Of a DNA stretch of 64,000 bases, positions 35,562 through 46,971 are shown in pieces (position 1 is the first letter of the stretch; each line of letters starts with the position of its first letter). Source of the stretch: Linum tenue. Taxonomy: Eukaryota; Streptophyta; Magnoliopsida; Malpighiales; Linaceae. Below the pieces are notes generated by a model. The model was not told the origin of the DNA. It worked only from the letters and a program-made list of their open reading frames with translations, and ran no database searches. The stretch lies in contig CAMGYJ010000006.1 of assembly GCA_946122785.1 (NCBI GenBank), positions 68,697,676-68,761,675 of the forward strand, written 5' to 3'. Both the position numbers and the translations under genes were made by a program.

Positions 35562-38500
35562 CGTTATCAGCACGAAGCTCTGCCAAAATTATCATGGCTC
35601 AAAGACTCTCGACATAATCTAAGATATTGGAGTAAGATCACAATATGATCAAGGTATGTAATTCTTAGATCCATTCTTATCTTGTTGACTTATTTGTGTT
35701 GAGGTTATCTCATTCCAATATATCAAGATGGGTGCTACTTCTCGTATCCATTGATATTTTATCACGTCAATCTATTTGGATTAACAAGAAAAGTAATATA
35801 AGTGATGAGTTACTTTCTCAGTTCTCAGTGTTATCCTATTCTTATCCATCATACATTGATATGTAGAAAATGCAAGTTCCAAGAGCCCATATATTCCCCA
35901 GAAGTGGAAATTGAAGAATTCAAGGGCAAAGAAAGAAAAGGACATGATAATAAGAATATTGGTTCGGTATGTTACCATTGTAATGGAAAAGTGTGTTTGT
36001 CTCGTACCCGTTGTACGCAAAAGACTTTATTCTACCAAGAATCAAAGGGATGAGCAAATTCAAATATGCTGATGCAATATCAATATTATGGAACATATTT
36101 TTTTTGTATTATAAGTTGGTATATTCTCCATTAAAGATGAAAATGATATTGCACTTGAGACATTTTCATTCCCAGAAGTGATGAAATAATTTATTCCCCG
36201 AAGTGAATGAAACTATAAACATAATTATATATGTGGTAAATGTATTGTATGGATATTTTCACCAGAAGTGAGAAAAGAGGAGAAAAATGAGAATTATAAA
36301 TAAGGATGACACCATAATTGCATTATCAAAGTCATGATAACATAATATACCTGTTGTACATTATAATGTATAATGAAACGCATATATAAATTTAAAATCA
36401 CCTAGTCAGTGATGGTATTGTTCCAAATAAATCTTATTTAATTTTCACAATTGTAGTATTATGATTCTTATTTCTTTTATGTTTTATTGTGATGTTATTT
36501 TTCATGCATAATTTAATTTGATAACATTTATCTAGAATAATTAACTTGATAAATTCATCAATTTTGTCTTAAGTTTGAAATATTCTCATTTATTACTTTT
36601 ATTATGTTTTTATAAAGTATGAGTACTAGACAAATTCCATATAAACTATATGGTAGAGTACATAAATAAGAAAAAGCTTCCGAAGAGCTTATGTTTGGTT
36701 ACTTGAAGTAACTAAATTATGTACTCGTGATAACAATTTGTGATGATATTCACTATGAATTTGTGTTTACTAAGAATGCATCAAATCATAAGTCCCCGGA
36801 AGGGTGAAATATGGTACAAAATATGATAAAGCTTTAAAGGGAGCTAATTTTGTGGCCTGAAGGAACCAAACTACCTAGTGATGATGCATTACCCAATTAA
36901 AAGGATATTCGTAAAAGGATATCTTATCAAGAAAATAGTGAAACTAATATTTGCATCACAAATATGTACTACATGTATATTAGTACAATCAGTACACATA
37001 AAAGTGTAAACCAGAAGTTTACAAGATTTGATAACTTGATAATTGGTTGGTCCGGTTAGACCATCCCGGATCTTGATGTGAAAAAATTTCTTTGAGAATT
37101 CATGAGAACATCATATGAGAAGTCAAAGAACTCTTCAAATAAAAGAGTTATTATGTCATGTTTGTTCTCAAGGAGAATAGAACAATTGATCATTGCTGGT
37201 ATAAGAGTTGACAAATCTCTTGAGATTTTATGGACGTGTATGCAGAACAATACATCATTCATGTGGATCATTTGTGAATTTTATGGGTTGCTGCATCAAA
37301 TGTATTTTATCTAATCGCAACCCGATGTTTGCAAGATTGATTGCCTCACTATGGATACATTTTGATGGTTATTCAATCAAACATTACTTTTATTAAGAGA
37401 ACAAACTGAGCCTTCTGGTCTCTTGTCGAGGACATGCTAGCTGACAAGTGATAGTATTGGTTCACATCTAACCAACAAGTTATCATAAGTTCCCCCTTTT
37501 TACAAATGGTTTTGGTAAAAAACCTAACATTTCTCATATGAGAATACCAGGGTGTGCCGCATACATCCCAATTGCTCCACCACAGTATCTTAAGTTGATT
37601 CTCGTTGGAAATTGAGAATTTGTGTTGGGTATGAATCCCGAATGGGAAATTTGTTTGCGAAATTATTGTTTTGATGGATTACTTTTCAACATTAAGGGGG
37701 AGAGAAAAAAAATAGCTAGACAAAGAGATGAGTTGGAATGAGTTATCATTATCTAGTTTTGATCCTCAAATTAAGAAACATGAACCTGAAGTTCATAAGA
37801 TGAATTATCATTACCAACTATCAAATATCTTTACTGACCACACTAAGTGTCCAAGTCATATATACTAGCTGTGAATGCTCCAACCAAAATTGATATCCTT
37901 GTTGGATACTCTAATATAAAAAAATGTGTCTAAAAGAGCGCATGAAGCGTGATAGACCAATCGGTTCCAACGATAAACATCCTCGAGAAAAAAAAGGAGC
38001 TGTGATTAGAATGGTCAACTCGAGGACATGAAAACTCAAGAAGAGTAACCAAGAATTAAGTATAATTTTAGTTCCAGAAGAACACATGTCTCTGAAAGTT
38101 ATGAAAGTGAAGAGATCTCAAAAACATATTAGACTACAATACTGGGACCGTAATGATATCATTGTCAATGAAATTTGTTTGTTGTACTTCAGTACTGAAT
38201 ATGATATGTACAAGTGAGGATCAAGAGTAAAACTCTATTGATGCATGCGAATGATAATGTTATTGGCCAATATAGAAAGAAATCATGAAACTTGCTCAAG
38301 GAGCATAAAGTTTAAGGACCAGAAGTCCTTACCCCTAAAAAAGGGCAAAAATAGCGGGATACAAACAAATTTTTGTGCTATTGGAAAGTATGAAATTGTG
38401 AGATATATCACATAATGTTTTGCAATGGATTTCTCGAAGAGACCTATCATTGTTTAGGAGGAGTTATACTCCCCTGTGGTGGATGCAACTACATTTGCAA

Positions 38501-39000
38501 ATCAATGTTTGAAAATTGTTGTGATAGCCTATTTGTTTGAATTCCCTGAATATGTTATATATATATTTGAAACTCCCAGAAGGATTAATTACTCCTAGAA
38601 GGATTAATTTACCTGAAGTAAACAAGTAAAGTTCTCGAGAACATATATCGATAGACTAAGAAAACCCCTTGTGTGGGTTGAGACAATATAGACGAATGTG
38701 AAATACTCGTCCAAGTGAACACCTACAACAGTAGGATGAATGGACGTTAAAAGGTTAAATCCGGATAGAGTCATTAGAGCATTTGCATTGTGCATATATA
38801 GTTGTGTTATCTGTATGTGCTTCAAGGATTTTAAATTCTTGATTTATAAGTTGTGATTTACTTTAAAGTATGAGTTGTGTTTTATGAGTCTGCTTTGTCT
38901 AGTTCATATGTTTCTATGATGTGTGTTTTGTTAATATCTTTCATGATATGAAAGAATTGCTTGCTTCAATTTGTTTTAGTCAAGTTTTTTTTGTGACGAT

Positions 39001-39130
39001 CTCACATTATGTTGATGATATGAGTATTATTGGAGCTCCTGAAGAGCTTCCTAAAGATGTTGATTGCTTAGAGACATAAGTTAAATTGAAGGATTTAAGA
39101 TCCTTTTTATGGGCAAGGAAGGTAATGTTG
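39001..39130 (+). pseudogene. copia RT remnant (YVDD block)
   Basis: Reads SHYVDDMSIIGAPEELPKDVD followed by a stop and then VKLKDLRS. It is the copia RT catalytic motif and the segment that usually continues as KEFKMKDLGKTKFCLG. Stops surround it. Confidence 0.8.
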
Positions 39131-39940
39131 AAAAAGTGGGAAAGTAATTTTGCATGAACGAATTGTGTTCATCAAATAACATTAGGATCCTAAGATCACT
39201 AGAAGTGACCAAAGATCCGTTATGAAATCAAGAAAGAAGTGAAACATTAGGTCCTGAAGTACCGTATGTTGATGTATCAGAGCACCAATACACCTTGCTA
39301 GCCTAGCACCATATAAACTATCATTTTGGTGTTGATAATATTAGCAAGATACAATGTTTTCCTCGTTGGAACGTTGGAAAATACTTAGTTACCTCCGGGA
39401 ACAATATGTGCGATTGTTCTATTATGGTATTATCAAAGAGATATTTGGTGAACTATATATTCATATCCTATAATACCATTTGATCCTCATATTGGTTGAT
39501 CGGAGACGAGCTATCTCGTACATATGGTGATATAACTATTATATATAGAAACAAAACAAACTATAATAGACAAGTCCTGAATGTATTTCGTTACACTTTG
39601 TGATCCACCATATCTAAAGGACTTGTGGTTATGAACTATTTCCAAATGAAATGATCCTGACGATCATGTATGAAGAAAATCTAAAGATCATGCATCAAAT
39701 TGACAATCTAGAAGATTGTTCACTAACTCACTCCCGACAACAATCTTTCTAAAAGTTGTTCGTGAAATTTGAGTTCAACGACTCAAAAATCTGAAGTGAT
39801 GTGGTCATGAGGGGGAGCATATACGCACTGCACTCTTTTTCCCTTAACCATGGTTTTTTCCCAATGGGTTTTCCTGGTAAGGTTTTTAACGAGGCAGTAT
39901 GAGATAGCGTAATGCAGTCTAGTGGTCATCCAAGGGGGAG

Positions 39941-40215
39941 TATTATGTAAATATTGATATATGGATGACCAATGGCCTACCACATTAGATGCTCACTTGG
40001 GAGTTACATGTAACCCCTATTTCTACATCATTATCTCTCATTTATATGCATTGATATAAGGGTGTAGTGGTTACCAAAGTGTGCCTATAAATATAGCACA
40101 CCATTGTATCAAAACTTAAGAATGAATAAGAAAGCTCACTTCCCCCTATCTTCTTTGTGTCTTTCCCTCTCTAATCTTCTCTTGTAGTTGTTTATATTAC
40201 ATTAGTTTCATAACA
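39941..40215 (+). repeat. 3' LTR, 275 bp
   Basis: Directly preceded by the purine tract CAAGGGGGAG and followed by the target duplication GTTTT. Confidence 0.9.
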
Positions 40216-40220
40216 GTTTT

Positions 40221-40800
40221 TATGTTTTGTCATGATTAATTGATGCAATGCAATCATTAACAACCATGGTGTGGACATAACACGAACGAACGGACACGTG
40301 GAGAAGAACGTGCGATCGAACTTAGTGGCTAGAGCTGTAAACAACTATGGGAGTGTTTGGCTTAAATACGGAAAAAACTTTCATAATCACGAGATTAAGC
40401 GACTGGGGCCCACCAGTCGCGCAACTAGACGAGATAGCCCCACGTGTCCTCTCATAGTGCCATTGTGTTCTGTAACCCAACAAAAACAAAAGGCCGCAGC
40501 CACTAGATAAGCTCGATCTCTCTCTCTTTTTATCCAGACTCCACCACGCAACAGCTGGTGGGCCGGGAGACCGAGCCCGCGGTTTGAGGTAAAGTCAGCT
40601 TCAGTTGGGCCCGTCCAGACGCTAGCTGTTATCGTGTTTTTTTGTGGTAATTGATGTGCCCAATAAGGTACTGGTGGTGGGCCTGCATCGGTAGTTTTCA
40701 CAACCAGAACCAGTACTGAAGGATCAATAAGTGGATTAGTTCATGAAGATCTTTTTTTTAGTCCAGGAGAGGGTAATACGTCGAATCGATATGTCAAATA
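40221..40800. other. non-coding spacer
   Basis: No gene recognised. A 79-codon frame at 40271 has no features and is probably spurious. Confidence 0.4.
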
Positions 40801-40802
40801 GG

Positions 40803-41300
40803 TAGGGCTGAAAATTGGCCCGACCCGCTCCTGGCCTTGTTTTGATCCTGTTTTATTCGCACTTGAAGGGTCAAGGACTCAAGGTGTATAACTGACCCGT
40901 TTCGCCACTGTTTTTTTCATGACCCTGTCTGACTCTTTAGGGTCGGGGCGGGTCAGGAAGGGTCGGGTCAGTGGGTCGACCCTAATAAATATACTACTTT
41001 TCTAAAAATTATAATTTGATATTCAAATTTATTAATTATTACATTTTAGTACCTAAAATTTATTTTTTTACAAATAAGTCCCAAAAATTTGATGGTAAAA
41101 TTACGTTTTGGTACCCAAAATTTTGTTTTTTTACAATTCAGTACCTAAACTTTTAAAACTCTACAAATAGGTGCAAGGTGTATGTATGATGCTAAGGGTC
41201 ATAGGGCCAAAAAGTGACCCGATCCTACCCGACCCTGACTCGACCCTAAGCTGACCCGACCCAAAGCTGACCCTGTAGACAAACTGACCCAGACTCGGTA
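40803..41300. repeat. hAT-MITE-like sequence with GGGTCGGG/CCCGACCC words, right end missing
   Basis: Begins TAGGGCTGAAAATTGGCCCGACCC, the same kind of terminus as the complete MITEs at 954, 16463 and 26666, and has two arms rich in GGGTCGGGTC and GACCCGACCC around an A/T-rich centre. A matching CAGCCCTA end and a convincing duplication are not present, so it is truncated. Confidence 0.55.
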
Positions 41301-43925
41301 TCACTCGATCGATTGAATTATTTTTTCATAATTTAAGGAAGTATTGGAATTGTTTTCTAGTTGATTGAGTGTTGAGTTCATGAGTTACATCCAATTCGTA
41401 AATAACCGGGTCGAGTGCGTGTTGAGAGGATGTTAATTTTATTTTTAATTATTGTGACGTGCAGCGAACCAATTCATCAAATCAAGTAAAGAGAGTAAGA
41501 GATACGCAGATCGATTCGGTTGTTTTGTTGGTAGATCACACTTTAGCTTGGACGAGTCTTCAATTAGTTTGTTAAAAAGTACCAATGTAATGATGAGACT
41601 ATTTTGCAAATTAGCCCCCATAATTTTATGATGATCTAGACATTTGACCTTTCAGAAATCTCAGCAAGCAGTCAACACTCAACACCCAACCCATAAACTT
41701 GTATGGTTAACATTTACCAATAGTCATATGGGCTTGCTAGTCACTCGTGCAGATCTAGTGGTCCAAAAGATCACAACTCACAAGGAATCAAGAAAACGAA
41801 ACTAGAGATGGGAAACCTAGCCAGATGGCTACAACTTATTAAAGGACACTAGTACATTACCATAAATAATCGATACGCCCCATGGCCGTGATATTGAAAG
41901 AAAGCCAGATGGCACCAGCCCATTTGCTAGCTGGCGGAAGATCTTTGTTTCAATGTCAGCTAGCCTTGTTTCCATATTTGATATTACGTGGCAAGTGAAT
42001 TTATTGTTAATTAAGAGAACTAGCTGGCTGAGGTGCTGACCTGGACAATACAATGATGCACAGCTGGAGGCCTGGAATAGTTCCTTCCATTAATTACCGC
42101 TAGGTAGCGCTTAATTTTCCATAGAACTCGCGTGGAAAACAAGTAAATTCGAAGCGAAAAAGAGTTGCCGAAAATGCGTTACGGGGTTGGGTTAATGATG
42201 ACCTGGATTTCGGCTGGCTGTGTAGTTGGGTTAATGATGTCCATCAAGTGGGTAATTAATTATGGATGCATTAATTAGGATTTCAAAGTCGGCAACAAAT
42301 GCGTAATACGGACATATTTACTACAGTAAATTCGGGAATATTCGAAATGACAGATACCAAAACCCGCAAGTAAATTTGAACCGTATATAATGCATGTTTT
42401 GTGGTAGAAAGTGTGGGCGCGTAATTATGTGGAAATGGACTGTACTCGCAGAAAAAGAACATTAAAACTGAACGGGTCACAATGGCCAGTTCACCTATAA
42501 TTTCTTCTCAGCCAGACTTGGTGCCTTAGGGTGACTTTCTTTTGGTTGATTGATAAACTCAAGACGGATCGTCTGGACCGATGAATAGTCTAATTTATTT
42601 CGCATTTCACTTAATTTATGATTGTTTTATCGTTACAAATTTATCAGACGCCATGTGGTCAACTTGGTATCTAGTTGATTTATCACTAACCCCGTCTCAT
42701 CGATTTTGATACTTTACGGCTTACCACCTTGTCGGCAAGTTCTTCTTATTAGATTTGGTACTATTGGGTGCCATACTTAACCTTTGTAAGTTATGTTTCA
42801 CCCTACTAAGTTCGTCACATACGCATTACCCTTCGAGCTAGCCATTCAGTTTGTGTCATCAACTTTGATACATTATCGCCCTGCTGGCTTGCCACCGAAC
42901 TTGTCTTATCACAACTAATTATCAAATTCGTCTCTACAAAAGTCCATCTTATCGACTCGGTACTCTATCTCCTTTTCAGACCCAATGTAATTCATCTAAT
43001 GCTTGATATTAAATTGATCTTATAAATTCATTAGATCTCTTCACGATAAATAACACAATTGGAAAAAAATCATATATAAAAAGCAATGCTATTGCAGCGT
43101 GCATGGAGGCCTGTGGACCAACCAAATGGCGCACCTGAAATGAAAAGTCAACTACAATTGCCAACGCATGCAGTGGGCAGCTGTTTTTCTTCTTCTTTTG
43201 AGTTGACTGTGCTGTTGTAGTTCAGTAGTTGTATATTCACCGCTAAATCGATTCCCAAAAGGGATTTGATGATCTGCACCGCCCAAACCCCTGCCTTTCG
43301 ATCCATGCAATTGCAAATGCATGCACGCTTCCCACATTATTACTACCAGCAACCTCTACTAACACTGTTCGTTTCCTGTGCATCCAATGCTTTTTATTTT
43401 TAACCGTAGATATTTTCCTCTGCTTTTATTATTTTGGTACAGCTACCTCCCCCGGTATATTCTTCTCGAAAACACTCCCATAATAAATACATTTTTTAAT
43501 TTTTTTTGCCATTAATAGCTACATGGAATGGGAAATCTTAAATCTTCCCTCCCTCAGTTATGGCCTCCTCCTGTATTGATTGCGTTGCGCGCATCAATCT
43601 TCCCTTTCTTCCAGAACACTCGTTTCCAAAAGCATCTACACGTCTAGGTAGTAGTAGTACTACTAAGTACTACTGACCATCATTAATTGCAATTGTAGAG
43701 CTCCGTATATTGATAATGACCTGACTCGGCCGGATCGAACTGGTAATGGGTTTCGGCCGAAATGTAGAGTGTGATTTGATTTGTTCCGTCCACGATTTTT
43801 CGGATTTTGTCGTCGGTTCGTAGAGTTTCTAATGAAATCGGAACAAAAAAAACCATAATCTCAAAACTGATTATGAGATCTATCGATTCCCGACATTAAT
43901 TATACTTTGATCAAGCAGCTTGATG
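41301..43925. other. intergenic, no gene seen
   Basis: Non-coding A/T-rich DNA. Nothing recognisable beyond short frames without domains. Confidence 0.45.
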
Positions 43926-43976
43926 TTGTCAAGAACCAATTGATCCCAATAACTCGAGTTGTTGGGAGAAGTTCAA
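43926..43976 (-). repeat. LTR terminus fragment shared with 61878-61925
   Basis: On the minus strand it reads CTTCTCCCAACAACTCGAGTT followed by ATTGGGATCAATTGGTTCTTGACA, nearly identical to the LTR end at 61881-61925 that directly precedes a primer site. No primer site follows here, so it is a solo or truncated LTR end. Confidence 0.6.
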
Positions 43977-44940
43977 TCGTAGATCATATACCATTCACTG
44001 ACATATATGTATAATGAAAAGCGTTGCTTGTTGCTTAAAAATGTTGACTTTCTTTCATGATTGATTTCTTAATTCAATGCATGTAGCTTTCGCTTTTCAA
44101 GTATTTTTTTTTCTCTATCAATACAAGTGTTTGAAGTTAAGAACAAGTTGTTTTATGCATTGCACAAGAAGGGTTTGACTCAAAGTACAATCAACCATAT
44201 GTAGTGCTCCATTATGCGCAAAGCAGAAAGCAAAAGGGGAACTAAAACACTTGATTCAAAGTATCAGCAACCTCTCTAGTTTTCTTCGGCCGCGACAAAT
44301 CTTAGAAAACAATGGAGAAAGTTATGGAAGGGTGGTGGGGAAGCAACCAAGCTCCAGCAGAAAACCGGCAAACCGCACCCCCTTGGTTTCTTGTAACAAT
44401 TACCCCACGCTTCCTTTCGAATTATTGCTTGCTTCGGTTCCATTCCAATACCCTAAATTACAAATTAGTCTATCACTAATTTTTTCGGTGTAACTTTGGT
44501 ACGATTTCACAATCACCGCGCACAAGCCGTCACAACCAGGCCACAAATGGGCCCAGGGAAAACAAGACCTGTGACTCTCTCTCAGCTGCTAAGCAGGGGA
44601 TTCACCTGATCGCCAAATTCCCTCCCGCAATGCCGCAACTACTCTGCCTAGCTAGCTCTCCTTTTTTTTTTTTTATTGCAGAAACTAAATTATTCAATTT
44701 AAAAAAACACTCACAAGCTAGAAATTCTACTAACTAGTAACTACAATAAATTAAATTTCATTTAACACTAAGAAAATAAAATAAAAAAAGAAGAAAATAA
44801 AATAAAAAAAGGGGAAGAAAGGAGGAAAAGAAAGAAGAGAATGGAATCGGAAAATCTATCATATGTATTTGTACAACAAAAAAGAGAGAGAAAAGAAAAA
44901 CCCTACAGAATTAAAACTACTCCCACGATCTCCGATACGA
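43977..44940. other. non-coding DNA 3' of the RING-H2 gene
   Basis: No gene recognised; an 80-codon frame at 44251 has no features. The stretch next to 44950 would hold the 3' untranslated region of the RING-H2 gene. Confidence 0.4.
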
Positions 44941-44950
44941 ATTTCAAAAT

Positions 44951-45496
44951 TCAAACAGGACTGTCATCATCGCCTTCTACTTCCCCTTCTCCGCCGCCGC
45001 CCGCGGCGGAACCGATCAGGCGTTGGCGGTCAATTTTGCCGCGGCAGACGGGGCAGAACGGGTGCTTCGACAGCCACTTGTCCGCGCAATCGATGTGGAA
45101 TCCGTGATTGCAGACCGGAATCCTTCGCGCGATTTGCTCCGGCTCGATTTCGTCGAGGCAGACGGCGCATTCGTCCCCCATCGTGAGCTCCTTCCCGGCG
45201 ACCTTGGGGAGGTTTTCGAGCTCCTCGGCGGAGAGGCCTTTTTTAGCAGGGGGCTTCAAATCGTCGTTGTTCGGCGGGGGATTGATGGGTGGATTGGAGG
45301 CGAACCAGAGGAGGCAAATGTAGACGACGAACAGAGCGCTCATCCCGGCGCAGGGGAGGAACAGGGCGAGGAATACGGAGAGCAGCATCCCTCCGTTTTG
45401 ATCGGCGGCGGCCGCGGCGGAGGCGGAGGAGGAAGGGGAAGGAGAAGAGGGGTTTATTAGTGAGGGAGAGGGTGCGTATAGCGCGACATGGCGCAT
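44951..45496 (-). CDS. RING-H2 E3 ubiquitin ligase, ATL family (ATL23-like)
   Basis: Intronless 181-codon gene. From the N-terminus: a Ser/Ala/Pro-rich leader, a single transmembrane segment (residues about 37-66, LLSVFLALFLPCAGMSALFV then VYICLLWFA), a short Pro/Asn spacer, the GLSAEELENLPKV segment matching the ATL GLD-type motif, and the RING-H2 finger CAVCLDEIEPEQ, PVCNHGFHIDC, WLSKHPFCPVC (C-x2-C, C-x-H-x2-H-x2-C, C-x2-C all present). ATL proteins are membrane-anchored ligases pairing E2 enzymes with substrates. The MLLSVFLALFLPC transmembrane start resembles ATL23/ATL24. The ATG at 45496 adds 36 residues before that Met (45388), and either start is possible. The acidic Gly/Glu tail ends GDDDSPV. 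Intact. Confidence 0.9.
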   Translation of the reverse strand: MRHVALYAPSPSLINPSSPSPSSSASAAAAADQNGGMLLSVFLALFLPCAGMSALFVVYICLLWFASNPPINPPPNNDDLKPPAKKGLSAEELENLPKVAGKELTMGDECAVCLDEIEPEQIARRIPVCNHGFHIDCADKWLSKHPFCPVCRGKIDRQRLIGSAAGGGGEGEVEGDDDSPV

Positions 45497-45697
45497 TATA
45501 GGGAGAGAGGCTTTTTTTTTTCTGGGGAAGAAGAAAGGAAGGGAAAGGGGTGTGTGATAGCAGTGATGAATAGAAAGAGGAGGTGGTTGTGATGTTGGTG
45601 GTGGTGGAAAGCTGACGTGGCCTCCGAGTCTGGGGCCCGCTTTTGATTTTTTTTCCCCCTTCTTCCTTCCGGTGAAAGTATTTCTGTTCTGTGTGGC

Positions 45698-45705
45698 TAT
45701 TTATA
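45698..45705 (-). promoter_or_regulatory. TATA box of the RING-H2 gene
   Basis: Minus-strand TATAAATA about 200 bases upstream of the first ATG, in a local context otherwise rich in A/G tracts. Confidence 0.55.
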
Positions 45706-46031
45706 GGTTGATTTTTCTGATACTATTTTACAATTTTTGATTTATAGTCGACAATAAATAGAGTTTGATAACGATTCGGTTGATATTCAAGGTTATGATC
45801 GAATTAGACCGGGTATAATTTATATTTGATTTATACAAATTTTCTTGAAAACCGAGTAAAAAATGTATATCGAACCAAAGTCATTTTTAGTGTCTAAGAT
45901 TCACTTAGTCTTTTAATTTTGTTTCGATTCAAACCGGTTTGAACCGGACCTATGGCGAAAGGTGGCTAGATTCTTTGCTTGAGTTTTCCATTTCTACGAG
46001 CCTGGTTGTGGTTTTCATAATTTGGGCCTGA

Positions 46032-46057
<26 letters not shown>
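46032..46057. repeat. poly(G) tract, 26 bp
   Basis: Continuous run of 26 G, followed by ACTCGGGGGAGG. Such a run can form quadruplexes and is hard to sequence or assemble, so its length is approximate. Confidence 0.9.
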
Positions 46058-46062
<5 letters not shown>

Positions 46063-46278
46063 GGGGAGGCAAAGTGTAGTAATTGCCAATTTTGGTACAC
46101 GGACGTTCCTGTGTGTTTTTATGTTTTAACTAGCTGTTTCTTCATGTATTTGTGGGATGCAAATCATGCAATAGAGTGCAATGTATTTTCATTAATTGGG
46201 AAAGATGAGTTGGTGTTGGGTTGGCATTGAAAGGGATGGAGATTATTTGAACAAGGGTTTTCATTTCTTGTGTGTATA

Positions 46279-46963
46279 CAGTGGCGGATTCAGAAAATTT
46301 TCACAGGGGTATCCTCTTAAAAATTAAATTTAATTAAATAATAAATTAAATAATTCGTATATTAAAAATATCATACTTGTATAAATTTTTTATTAAAATT
46401 CATGATGTGTTTTCATATTTTGAAAAAATAATATAAATAAACTTCGTGTCTGCACTGTTAAAAAAAAATCTACATATCCTACTAGATAATACTTCACGAA
46501 CTTATCACATATTCGATTTCTAACCTTCTTCTTAATGTAGCTCGAAGTAGAAAAGACTCTTTCAACACTTGCCATGTAACCATAAAATCAATTCAAAATT
46601 AAGGGTAGCGTGTACGTAGTTTAATTATTAGGTATTGAAAATAGTTGGGGGATAAAGAAATAGCGTTTTACTGTTGCATGATGTTTAAAATAGAATAACA
46701 AATGAGTAGCAACATAATTAGAATATGTTTGATAATAGTAGTGTCCTAGGTTGGAATAACACGGACTACCACTTATATTTTGTTAATCATAAGCAAACTA
46801 TTATCGAGGGTAGGATAATCATTTTTTCAAATGTTAGGGTGTCCCGAATTACCAATTATATTTTGTATACCCGTACGAAACTATTATCGGAGGTTGGATA
46901 ATCGTTTCCCAAAATTTTAAGGGTGTCCCGGGACACCCCTAGAGGCCCATGTATCCGCCCCTG
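46279..46963 (-). mobile_element. non-autonomous hAT with transposase C-terminal remnant
   Basis: 685-bp deletion derivative with ends CAGTGGCGGATTC and, inverted, CAGGGGCGGATAC, flanked by the perfect 8-bp duplication TGTGTATA (46271-46278, 46964-46971). A minus-strand frame at 46393-46575 encodes MASVERVFSTSSYIKKKVRN, the hAT dimerisation block, related to the C-terminus of the element at 22156-25453. Everything upstream of it is deleted. Confidence 0.93.
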
Positions 46964-46971
46964 TGTGTATA

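Larger units (their letters stand above)
35287..40215 (+). mobile_element. non-autonomous copia-derived element with identical LTRs
   Basis: LTRs at 35287-35561 and 39941-40215, each 275 bp, appear base-for-base identical by eye. Ends are TATTATG..CATAACA with the 5-bp duplication GTTTT (35282-35286, 40216-40220). After the 5' LTR comes CGTTATCAGCACGAAGC, a primer-site variant seen in some copia lineages, and before the 3' LTR the purine tract CAAGGGGGAG. The 4.4-kb interior has no long frame but retains copia traces: a knuckle-like CYHCNGK at about 35970 and YVDDMSIIGAPEELPKDVD at about 39010-39070, the RT catalytic block. Coding decay with identical LTRs implies recent movement using proteins supplied in trans. 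Confidence 0.9.

Noticed and set aside
36000..39000. Looking for an intact pol frame in the identical-LTR element
   Set aside because: Stops in all frames; only short motifs survive.
40795..41172. Possible 8-bp duplication CAAATAGG around the GGGTCGGG-word sequence
   Set aside because: The right copy is not preceded by a matching terminus, so the match is taken as chance.
45023..45460. 145-codon plus-strand frame
   Set aside because: Antisense shadow of the RING-H2 gene.
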